From contig JASJGK010000141.1 of NCBI GenBank assembly GCA_033791585.1, positions 1 through 11,348 on the forward strand: a stretch of DNA of 11,348 bases, written 5' to 3'. This document shows positions 1-5,836 of this stretch, one piece after another (position 1 is the first letter of the stretch; the number at the start of each line of letters is the position of its first letter). The notes below the pieces were generated by a model. The model did not search any database. It was not told the DNA's origin and saw nothing but the letters and a program-made list of their open reading frames with translations. This stretch comes from JASJGK01 sp033791585. GTDB taxonomy: Bacteria; SAR324; XYD2-FULL-50-16. A program made the position numbers and the translations under genes.

Positions 1-378
1 TGCAGCATTCATTTCTTGGTCACTAAGTTTGCCTTTAAACCCGCGCATCGGTGAATCCTGAGCCATTGAGCCAAATTTTACGATCTCCCAAAGCATCTCT
101 GGCGGGTGGTGCCAAGCGTGGGCAGTTCCATTTAATGCAGGTGCCCAGTAACCACCTCCAATCTTTGCCCCGCCTTTAATGAATTGGCTGTTTTCCCCTA
201 CCGCTCCCTTGCCGTGGCAGGAGGCGCAATTTTGAGAAAAGACTTGAGCCCCAAATCTTATTTGGGCAGCTTTGCCCGTTTGTGGGTGGGCTTCTTGCTT
301 TTTCTGTTGGTATAAAACTAAGCTTGTAGCGCCAAAGATTAAAGCTACTGCAAAGATAAGTACTAATTTATTTTTCAT
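1..378 (-). CDS. Membrane-anchored cytochrome c, class I (3' end cut by window edge)
   Basis: Reading back from ATG at 378 gives 126 codons with no stop before the window edge, so the C-terminus is missing. Residues 4-22 form an uncleaved-looking hydrophobic anchor, followed by a charged linker. Haem attachment is C51-A-S-C54-H55. Met111, in a Ser-Pro-Met-Arg-Gly context followed by Leu-Ser-Asp, is the expected distal haem ligand of a class I cytochrome c. The Trp-rich stretch around 78-97 is common in soluble mono-haem cytochromes. The protein should sit on the periplasmic face and carry electrons. Its ATG is 3 nt after the stop of the upstream haem-binding gene and has no clear Shine-Dalgarno, so translation is probably coupled. 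The redox partner is unknown. The family call is secure and the physiological role is not. Confidence 0.9.
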   Translation of the reverse strand, partial: MKNKLVLIFAVALIFGATSLVLYQQKKQEAHPQTGKAAQIRFGAQVFSQNCASCHGKGAVGENSQFIKGGAKIGGGYWAPALNGTAHAWHHPPEMLWEIVKFGSMAQDSPMRGFKGKLSDQEMNAA

Positions 379-381
379 GGG

Positions 382-885
382 TTATTTTTGGTTTTGTAAT
401 AGGTCCAGGCTGGTTTGCGCCCAGTCATTAATCGTTTGTTTGTCGGCATCCGTTAGCTTTGCGCCCCAGTTCATTGATAAAAACCGAAGGGGAGGCATAT
501 CACCTTCACTGTTGGTCTCAATTAGAGCCTCTAAATCTTCTTTAGGCTTACCGTGGCCACCAAAGGGGAAATCTTGGCTAAAGTCTAGGTGTTCTTTTGC
601 TTTAGTTATGTCCCGTTTTATCAGTTTCGAAAGGAGGGGCAATGAGCCATACCAAGGCAGTTCTTTGCCCGAGCCATGGCAGTCAAAGCACTTCTTTTCA
701 AAAATGGGCTTAACTTCGTTTTGATAGGCCTCATTGATCTTATCTAGGCTTGCTTTGGAGTAGATAACTATTACTTGCGTCTGCTTTGAGGTTTGCGCTT
801 CACTGTGCTTTTCTCCTGAATGAGCAAAAAGCTGTATAGGAGCAAGTAAAGTTAAGAGTAAAATCCAAAGGGCTGTAAATTTCAT
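382..885 (-). CDS. Periplasmic haem-binding-domain protein (CxxCH, GxMPP)
   Basis: This is a 167-residue exported protein. I chose ATG at 885 because GAGGA lies 5 nt upstream and the protein then opens directly with a signal peptide (residues 1-21, likely cleavage after Leu-Phe-Ala, before His-Ser-Gly). An in-frame TTG at 897 would add four charged residues and lies within that ribosome-binding region. C66-F-D-C69-H70 attaches haem c. Gly-Asp-Met130-Pro-Pro near residue 130 matches the distal-ligand motif of the Haem_bd family (PF14376), in which CxxCH is followed by Ser/Gly-rich and Trp-Tyr positions, as at 71-80. It is likely a periplasmic mono-haem electron carrier or sensor. It is cotranscribed with the downstream cytochrome c, 3 nt away. 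The distance to the upstream copper-chaperone gene is 140 nt and holds a large dyad, so it may have its own control. Confidence 0.85.
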   Translation of the reverse strand: MKFTALWILLLTLLAPIQLFAHSGEKHSEAQTSKQTQVIVIYSKASLDKINEAYQNEVKPIFEKKCFDCHGSGKELPWYGSLPLLSKLIKRDITKAKEHLDFSQDFPFGGHGKPKEDLEALIETNSEGDMPPLRFLSMNWGAKLTDADKQTINDWAQTSLDLLQNQK

Positions 886-963
886 GCGTATCCTCAATTT
901 AAGTTATTGAACTTGTTCTGAAAGTTAGAGGTTCACTAAAAACTTTTTTTGCACAAAAGGCAA

Positions 964-994
964 TCAATACTCCAACTTTGTGTTGGAATATTGA
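964..994. repeat. Imperfect inverted repeat, 13-bp arms, 5-nt spacer
   Basis: The arms are 964-976 and 982-994 around TTTGT, with one mismatch (C970 against A988, a G-T wobble in minus-strand RNA). It lies between the copper-chaperone gene and the haem-binding gene. On the minus (transcribed) strand no U-run follows the stem, so it is not a normal intrinsic terminator. It could be an operator for a dimeric regulator, an mRNA-processing or stabilising hairpin, or an attenuator. No sequence family was recognised. Confidence 0.6.
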
Positions 995-1025
995 ACCTTT
1001 GTATTAGGCTAAAGAATTGCTTTCT

Positions 1026-1541
1026 TTAGTAGACTATTTCGCTTGCTTCCTTTTCAGCCATAGCTTCCTTTTTAGTTAAAGGCTTTTTTTCTGTGACTTG
1101 GAAAGGTATAACTATTTCGCCTGAGTTAGAAAAAGTTAAAGTAACTTGGATAGTATTACCAGCGTTGACCCTCTGAGTAGGGTTCACTAATAAAAGGTGA
1201 TACCCCTTAGCAGTTAGCTCTAAACTACTCTTTGCGGGAATAGTTATCACATCGCTTTCAACCATTTTTAAGCTACCTGCTTGGTAGGCAAACTTATGGA
1301 TTTCGATAGGGTAGGCTGCTCCTGCTGTGGCCTTTAGGAGCTGATCAGCAGTGTTCCCACTGTTAGAAATTACTAGGGTCCCCATACTTGTTGCAGAGCC
1401 AGCAGGCATAGGGAGAAAATGAGCAGATTCAACCTTTATGTTTGAGTCTTTAGTCGCGACGAGGCTACTGCAGCCGCCAAGGAATGCTAAAATTGCGGCA
1501 ATAGCAAGAGCTTTAAATTTGAGGTTTGTAATAATTTTCAT
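1026..1541 (-). CDS. PCu(A)C-type periplasmic copper chaperone, predicted lipoprotein
   Basis: This is a 171-residue protein. ATG at 1541 is chosen because AGGA lies 5 nt upstream and the protein then begins with a lipoprotein signal: hydrophobic 11-20, then lipobox L21-G-G-C24 followed by Ser, which suggests the outer membrane. Starting further upstream at 1610 would put 23 charged or polar residues before the signal. The body (37-149) matches the PCu(A)C/DUF461 beta-sandwich. It has the family spacing H-X10-M-X21-H: His82, Met93, His115. The last ligand of the usual HxM is replaced, giving His115-Leu-Leu117. The C-terminal tail (150-171) is Lys/Glu-rich and not part of the fold. Family members carry Cu(I) to the CuA site of cytochrome oxidase or to Sco proteins. 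That role is inferred here from family and from the haem-protein neighbours. Confidence 0.85.
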   Translation of the reverse strand: MKIITNLKFKALAIAAILAFLGGCSSLVATKDSNIKVESAHFLPMPAGSATSMGTLVISNSGNTADQLLKATAGAAYPIEIHKFAYQAGSLKMVESDVITIPAKSSLELTAKGYHLLLVNPTQRVNAGNTIQVTLTFSNSGEIVIPFQVTEKKPLTKKEAMAEKEASEIVY

Positions 1542-1602
1542 GATAATCCTATATTTTTTTAAGTTAATAAAATTAGACCAAATGGTATAATTTGAACGAA
1601 CC

Positions 1603-1619
1603 ACTCCCAAAAAAGGAGT
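1603..1619. repeat. Short hairpin (5-bp stem) in the leader of the copper-chaperone gene
   Basis: On the minus strand ACTCC and GGAGT flank a T6G loop, about 60 nt before the ATG at 1541. The 98-nt gap to the upstream gene is otherwise very AT-rich, with TATACC- and TCTAAT-like hexamers but no -35/-10 pair I would defend. It could be a leader structure or chance. Confidence 0.25.
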
Positions 1620-1639
1620 CTAACTAAAAAATATAAGGG

Positions 1640-2056
1640 CTAACAGATGAGGCAAACCTTTTTATCCACTAAACTATTTGGTGGTGAAAGGTGTTCTCTA
1701 AATGAAAAGAATGAAAGCTTGGAAGGGATCAATAAGAATACAAAGCTCAATACAAAAACTATAGGCAATAGAACTGAGTTAAGTTTCCAAATGATTTCGT
1801 TTGGGTTTGATCCTGTAGTTAAAATGGAAACACAGCATTCATCGGCGTTGGTAGAGTGATCTTTTTGCCCATGATGCCCTGATGACTCAGCCCCTGTATT
1901 AGGGAGATTGTGCATTTGTGACTGCATTGAGTCGAAAAGGATGGGTGGATTGTTCTTATGTAAATTTTTGTGACTGGCGCTGCAAATCGATCCATACAGA
2001 AATAGGCTTAAGACCACCCAACTTACTACAGAAAATGTATGATTCATTTTAAACAT
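1640..2056 (-). CDS. Small His/Met/Cys-rich membrane protein, putative metal (copper) binder
   Basis: This 138-residue protein matches no family I can name with confidence. ATG at 2056 has AGGAG 6 nt upstream. Residues 8-25 form a signal peptide or first membrane segment (possible cleavage near Ser-Ala-Ser-His). Residues 29-75 are a presumably periplasmic loop with many soft-metal ligands: His29, His33, Met44, Met48, His49, His61, His62, His67 and the pair Cys74-Cys75. Residues 93-111 are a clear transmembrane helix. The chain ends in Cys135-Leu-Ile-Cys138, the last residue of the protein. It is the first gene before the PCu(A)C lipoprotein (98 nt), so a role in periplasmic copper binding or handover is plausible. 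Small DUF2946-like or CopL-like proteins have similar composition, but I cannot show homology. Confidence 0.6.
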   Translation of the reverse strand: MFKMNHTFSVVSWVVLSLFLYGSICSASHKNLHKNNPPILFDSMQSQMHNLPNTGAESSGHHGQKDHSTNADECCVSILTTGSNPNEIIWKLNSVLLPIVFVLSFVFLLIPSKLSFFSFREHLSPPNSLVDKKVCLIC

Positions 2057-2084
2057 GATTTACTCCTAAATTAATTGTCGTATA

Positions 2085-2161
2085 CTTGATCAAGAAAGTC
2101 TAGTTAAATAAAAATCCTATTTTCGAGTTAGGGGCATAGAGCCTGCCTAAAGGAAAGTCTA
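2085..2161. promoter_or_regulatory. Candidate operator region upstream of the copper/haem genes
   Basis: A perfect 10-bp palindrome CTTGATCAAG lies at 2085-2094, 28 bp upstream of the ATG at 2056. It abuts a TATACG hexamer on the minus strand. A 9-bp direct repeat GAAAGTCTA occurs at 2094-2102 and 2153-2161, with its proximal copy touching the palindrome. This layout would suit a regulator of the downstream minus-strand genes. It matches no known copper-regulator site that I recognise. Confidence 0.3.
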
Positions 2162-2328
2162 AGCTTTCAGAGTGAATTCAAAAATTTTGATCGTCCTCAT
2201 TATTCCCAATGTTTTTGAACATTTTTCTGCAAACGCCCTTTCCCCACTTTAAGAAAAAGACAAGAACGACTCAAAATTGTGACTAAGATTGGGTATTTCT
2301 TTTCGAAAAAAACAAACAGGACTAATAT

Positions 2329-2358
2329 TTTACAAATTCTGCCCTCTTAGGATAGAAT
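2329..2358 (+). promoter_or_regulatory. Candidate sigma70-type promoter of the permease gene
   Basis: TTTACA (2329-2334) and TAGAAT (2353-2358) each differ from consensus at one position and are 18 bp apart. Transcription would begin about 40 nt before the start codon, and the leader contains a small G/C-rich hairpin (2366-2383). Confidence 0.4.
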
Positions 2359-2407
2359 CTTTACAGGCAGGGCTATTACCCGCCTATTCCACTGTTGCAC
2401 AGAGGTA

Positions 2408-3283
2408 ATGCCTGTGAAAGGCCATAGTATTTTTTATTTTGTAATCTCCTGCTTTTTCTTTGCAGCCATGTCGGCCTTGAGTAAAGCTTTGTCTTCAGAG
2501 CTTCATCCCACAGCTCTGGTATTATTACGCAATGCTGGCGCCCTTATTTTAACCCTTCCAGCCCTGATCAAGCACCGCCCTGAAATTGGGAACTTGGTCT
2601 TTTCAAAATTGATTTGGCAGCGCGCTTTGCTAAGCCAAATTGCTGTGACTTGCTGGTTTATGGGGCTTTCTCTGGTTGATTTATCCCCTGCCATGGCAAT
2701 GAGTTTCTTAACGCCCCTTTTCACCACTTTTGCAGCGGTGGTTTTTTTGGGTGAGATCATTGACAAGCGAGTTTGGGTTGGGCTTTTCATTGGCTTTTTT
2801 GGGGTTCTTATTATCTTAAACCCCTTCCAAGCGGCCGTATCTTTAACTGGCTATGCTTGGGTTTTTGGTGCTGTGCTTTGTTGGTCGCTTGCCCATGTAG
2901 TGATTAAAAAGCTTTCCACTTCAGTTACACCTTTAGTGATATTGTTTTTTATGATGTCAATGATGACTCTTTTTTCCCTTCCACTGGGAATTTTAAACTG
3001 GAAAACGCCTCTAAGTGGGCAATATCTTCAGATTGCCCTGCTCGCTCTATCGGCTTTTTTCTGGCAATGGTATCTGGTGAAAGCCATGATGCACAATCAA
3101 CTGAGCGCCCTACAACCCTTTGACTTTTCTAAGCTGATTTTTGCTAGCGTGATCGGTTACTTTGTATTTAATGAGCTATTATCTTTCCAGTTATTTGCAG
3201 GGTCTTTTTTGATTTTAGTGAGTGCCTTTTACATTGCTTGGCAAGGGAAAACCAAAAACTGTGAAGGCGGTGGTAAGTGCTAG
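2408..3283 (+). CDS. EamA-family (DMT superfamily) permease
   Basis: This 291-residue, highly hydrophobic protein has about ten membrane helices in two EamA repeats (roughly 8-138 and 148-278). Each repeat closes with the family's Pro-to-Glu helix: Pro103 to Gly115-Glu116 in the first and Pro237 to Asn255-Glu256 in the second. It is an inner-membrane drug/metabolite-type transporter. The substrate cannot be told from sequence, since relatives export amino acids or sugars or import metabolites such as S-adenosylmethionine. The start is uncertain. ATG at 2408 has AGAGG only 2 nt away, whereas GTG at 2414 (codon 3) sits 8 nt after the same AGAGG and may be the true start. The gene is alone in its orientation. 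The C-terminal tail is short, polar and ends in Cys. Confidence 0.88.
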   Translation: MPVKGHSIFYFVISCFFFAAMSALSKALSSELHPTALVLLRNAGALILTLPALIKHRPEIGNLVFSKLIWQRALLSQIAVTCWFMGLSLVDLSPAMAMSFLTPLFTTFAAVVFLGEIIDKRVWVGLFIGFFGVLIILNPFQAAVSLTGYAWVFGAVLCWSLAHVVIKKLSTSVTPLVILFFMMSMMTLFSLPLGILNWKTPLSGQYLQIALLALSAFFWQWYLVKAMMHNQLSALQPFDFSKLIFASVIGYFVFNELLSFQLFAGSFLILVSAFYIAWQGKTKNCEGGGKC

Positions 3284-3343
3284 GCAGCGTGGGTAGGCAA
3301 AAATATCAGGGGCGAAACCAGCCAGAGATTTCAGCGGGAAGGC

Positions 3344-3373
3344 AAAAAAAAAGCAGCCAGAGCTGCTTTTTCT
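3344..3373. terminator. Bidirectional intrinsic terminator
   Basis: A GCAGC/GCTGC stem (3353-3357 and 3362-3366) with loop CAGA has an A9 run on its left and a T-rich run on its right, so it reads as a stem plus U-tract on both strands. It lies between the converging permease gene (stop at 3283) and the TerB/DUF2225 gene (stop at 3392) and should serve both. Confidence 0.85.
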
Positions 3374-3391
3374 TGAAATATAGAACTTAAC

Positions 3392-5185
3392 TTAAGCCGT
3401 TGCAGGTGTTTCAGCTGTGGCTTTTTCAGCGGCAGCTTTTTTTGCATCAGCATCAGATTTTAGTTGTTCTGCTGTTTTAATGTGGAAGCCATCAAGGGCA
3501 GCTTTCACATAATCAGGTCGATTTTCAAAACCAGCCTTCACTTCGCCAATGATCTTTTGTAAGATCTTCACTTCTTCAGGGTCTAGCTCATCTTTTTTAT
3601 CCATGCAGTTCAAAAAGAATTGGAAATAGGTGGAAAAAAGAGGCTTATCTGTAAAGTACAGACCAATTAAAAATAACATCCTTGCAGCCTTATAAACCAA
3701 GGTCTTGTCGCCGCGACTGTTAAAACATTGTTCTGCTAATGTTTGGGCTTGCTTTAATAGCTCATCGGCTTTTACATGCTGTTTTGCAGACATTAAAATC
3801 TCTGCCATGGTCACCTTTGCAGCCACAATTTTCCAAAGATGATTTGGGTCTTCGGTCATTTTAAAAAGCATTAGTTCCGCTTCAATAGCCGTTTTATACT
3901 GGTTTAGCACAGTTGCAGGGTGCCTTACGCAGGTGTCTATTTCAGCCAACCTTTCACCAAACTTTGCCTGCCGCTCACTTAAACCTGCCATCCATGCTTT
4001 AGGGAATGCCCCTTTAGAAAGAATCGGGGGAATTTTATCGGTCGCCATTTTTAAAAAATTGCCCTTATCATTTGAGGTGTAAAGGCACTGGGGGCAAGTC
4101 ATGATGCTGACATGGTTATAGTCGATATAATCAAAACCCGTATTGGCTTCCCGAAAGGTGGGGATCCCAAAAATGTTTCGAGTCGGCTTTTGGCTTTTTG
4201 GTTTTAGTTGGAAGTAAGAAACTTGAGCTTCCTTTTGGCAAACCACACAGGTGATTTTTCTTTGGGCTAAAGAGCCATTTCCAGAAGAGGGGCCAGCGGC
4301 TTTCGGTTTTTCATCGGCGTTCTGTAGACGGCCAACATTATTTAAAAGTTTGATCTTGGCATTTTTCCAAGTAACGCCTCGGTTACACCATTCCACCAAT
4401 TTGTTAAAATGCGCATTGGCAAAGCCACAGGAGGTAGAAATTGTTTGCAGGTGGTTGAGTTCGGTATAACTAATGGCCTCATCGGCAGAAATAAGCAGGA
4501 TCACCTCAATAAAAATCAAGGTTAAAATTTCAGTGGTCATCCCAGCAGGCGGGTTAGGTACATTGGGGCACATGCGATTTTTCACATAGGCCATCATTTC
4601 CATCTGTTCGGCCTTATGTTCTAAAAAGCTGATGGCCATTTTTAAAAAGCTCATCTCCATTGAGTCAACTTCGCCATCGAGCAAAATAGTGGAAACTAAA
4701 ACCTTAGAATACCATTTTTTCTGTTCGCTATTTAACTTTTTCAAGGGAACTTGGGTGAAGCCTTCGCCGCCTTGGGTCAAATAAAGTTGGGCTTCTTTCC
4801 ACTCTAGGCCTTCGCCGAGCCAATCAAAAAGTTCTTTTTGGTAGCTTTTTGTGAACTTAAATATGTCTGCTACCTTTTCTAAAAAGGCCTTTTCTCCGTC
4901 ATCATAGTCGATATCGCTGATGATGATCAAAATCAATTCCATAAACATGGCAGCCAAAAGCTGATTGGGAATGTTTGGTGGAGGGGTAAGGGGCGGCATG
5001 GTTTTCTTTTCAATAGAAAGCATGAGGCTGGCCTTATCTTGTGGGGCAGCGATGATCTGTAAAATTTGTTTTAAAAAGTCAATTTCAGAAAGGTTGATCT
5101 CACCGTCTGCAAGGATTGCCGATAATACCAAGTTGGCATACCAAAGCTTTTGATCTTCTTTCAGTGAATTTACAGGTACGGTCAT
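3392..5185 (-). CDS. TerB-TerB-DUF2225 multidomain protein
   Basis: This is a 597-residue cytoplasmic protein with no signal peptide. It begins with two tandem TerB-like all-helical domains, about 10-136 and 151-281. They are visibly duplicated: Gln-Lys-x-Trp-Tyr, then Asp27-Gly-Glu29 in copy 1 and Asp170-Gly-Glu172 in copy 2, and each ends Trp-Lys-x-Ala (129-132 and 273-276). A Gly/Ser/Pro linker (290-308) leads to a probable zinc site, Cys313-x2-Cys316 with Cys364-x2-Cys367. This site, with the Phe-Asp-Tyr-rich stretch between the pairs, resembles DUF2225 (PF09986). Residues 420-565 are helical repeats of TPR type, and the tail from 570 is Ala/Lys/Glu-rich. TerB domains are known from tellurite-resistance and predicted metal-sensing stress systems. 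The function here is unknown. It is last in a three-gene operon, 3 nt after the methyltransferase stop and with no clear Shine-Dalgarno, so translation is probably coupled. Confidence 0.75.
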   Translation of the reverse strand: MTVPVNSLKEDQKLWYANLVLSAILADGEINLSEIDFLKQILQIIAAPQDKASLMLSIEKKTMPPLTPPPNIPNQLLAAMFMELILIIISDIDYDDGEKAFLEKVADIFKFTKSYQKELFDWLGEGLEWKEAQLYLTQGGEGFTQVPLKKLNSEQKKWYSKVLVSTILLDGEVDSMEMSFLKMAISFLEHKAEQMEMMAYVKNRMCPNVPNPPAGMTTEILTLIFIEVILLISADEAISYTELNHLQTISTSCGFANAHFNKLVEWCNRGVTWKNAKIKLLNNVGRLQNADEKPKAAGPSSGNGSLAQRKITCVVCQKEAQVSYFQLKPKSQKPTRNIFGIPTFREANTGFDYIDYNHVSIMTCPQCLYTSNDKGNFLKMATDKIPPILSKGAFPKAWMAGLSERQAKFGERLAEIDTCVRHPATVLNQYKTAIEAELMLFKMTEDPNHLWKIVAAKVTMAEILMSAKQHVKADELLKQAQTLAEQCFNSRGDKTLVYKAARMLFLIGLYFTDKPLFSTYFQFFLNCMDKKDELDPEEVKILQKIIGEVKAGFENRPDYVKAALDGFHIKTAEQLKSDADAKKAAAEKATAETPATA

Positions 5186-5188
5186 AAC

Positions 5189-5836
5189 TTAATTCTTTTT
5201 TTCTGCTATCATCAAGCCATCGCCAAGGCTTAAAAAACTTGTGTTAAAGCCTGGATGTTGAGACATCAATTGATTAAATTCCCTCATTTTTACTATCCCC
5301 TTTTGATTTTTGTTAATCGGGTGGGGAGCAGAACCTAAGACTAATTGGTTGAAAAAAATATTATCAGCTACAAAAAGTCCAAATGATTCAAGTTGTTCAT
5401 AACATTTTTCGATCATTCCTGCATATCCTTTTTTGGTGGAATCCTGAAAAATAACGTCAAATTTTTCGGTTGTCTGGTCAAAAAACTCTAATCCATCAGC
5501 ATGAACTAGGGTCACTCGGTCAAGCAGGCCTGATTTTTTCAAGTACTTTTCGCTGATGGCTATGCGGTCGATATTAAAATCAATGGCAGTAACATGGGCG
5601 TTTGAGTTTGCCTTTAAAAACCAGTGGGTGGAATAGCTGATGCCACAGCCGATTTCGAGTATGTTGGCAGGTTTTCTCAAAGAGGTAATCAGTTTTAAAA
5701 AGAGGCCAATCTCGTCGCTCACGATGGGTACAAAGGTCTCGATGCCGTAAGCTTTGATCTCTTTCATCACAGGGTCTAACTCAGGCTGCATTGGCTCTAA
5801 ATACTTTACAGCTATATCAAAAAGTTCACTGCTCAC
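5189..5836 (-). CDS. Class I SAM-dependent O-methyltransferase (COMT/YrrM-like)
   Basis: This 215-residue protein has the usual length for bacterial family-3 O-methyltransferases (PF01596). Motif I is Ile-Leu-Glu-Ile-Gly-Cys-Gly (59-65). The acidic residue after strand 2 is Asp86, and Asp114 follows in His-Ala-Asp-Gly. The divalent-metal and catalytic positions are present: Asp132 with Lys135 and Tyr138 (Gln-Asp-Ser-Thr-Lys), and Asp158-Asn159. The Asp132 motif differs from the more common Asp-Ala-x-Lys. The start is GTG at 5836, 7 nt after AAAGG, and overlaps the TGA stop of the upstream giant gene as GTGA. The acceptor is unknown, and relatives methylate catechols, tRNA or small hydroxylated molecules. 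Coupling to two multidomain proteins suggests that it serves the same system rather than general metabolism. Confidence 0.87.
   Translation of the reverse strand: MSSELFDIAVKYLEPMQPELDPVMKEIKAYGIETFVPIVSDEIGLFLKLITSLRKPANILEIGCGISYSTHWFLKANSNAHVTAIDFNIDRIAISEKYLKKSGLLDRVTLVHADGLEFFDQTTEKFDVIFQDSTKKGYAGMIEKCYEQLESFGLFVADNIFFNQLVLGSAPHPINKNQKGIVKMREFNQLMSQHPGFNTSFLSLGDGLMIAEKKN

Larger units (their letters stand above)
2057..2407. other. Divergent intergenic region (351 bp), no gene seen
   Basis: This region separates the minus-strand copper/haem block from the plus-strand permease. It is AT-rich and carries no convincing coding frame. It holds the minus-strand ribosome-binding site, a palindrome and direct repeat at 2085-2161, an AAAATTTT-centred palindrome at 2178-2190, a 6-bp-stem hairpin at 2208-2223 (AATGTT/AACATT followed by a short T-run), a candidate plus-strand promoter at 2329-2358, and a G/C-rich hairpin at 2366-2383. 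Most of these are weak on their own. Confidence 0.6.

Noticed and set aside
272..724. 150-codon plus-strand frame across the cytochrome c and haem-binding genes
   Set aside because: It is antisense to two genes with clear CxxCH motifs and signal sequences. Its own translation shows no domain.
886..1025. The dyad at 964-994 as an intrinsic terminator of the copper-chaperone gene
   Set aside because: Downstream on the minus strand the sequence is a mixed G/C/T stretch and then an A-run, not a U-tract, so a standard terminator is unsupported.
1542..1610. N-terminal extension of the copper chaperone from an in-frame start at 1610
   Set aside because: It would place a polar 23-residue segment before an intact lipoprotein signal and has no ribosome-binding site to match AGGA at the 1541 start.
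3319..3362. Direct repeat CAGCCAGAG (3319-3327 and 3354-3362) beside the terminator
   Set aside because: At nine bases, with one copy inside the terminator stem-loop and no flanking duplication, chance or a small slippage event explains it. There are no mobile-element features.
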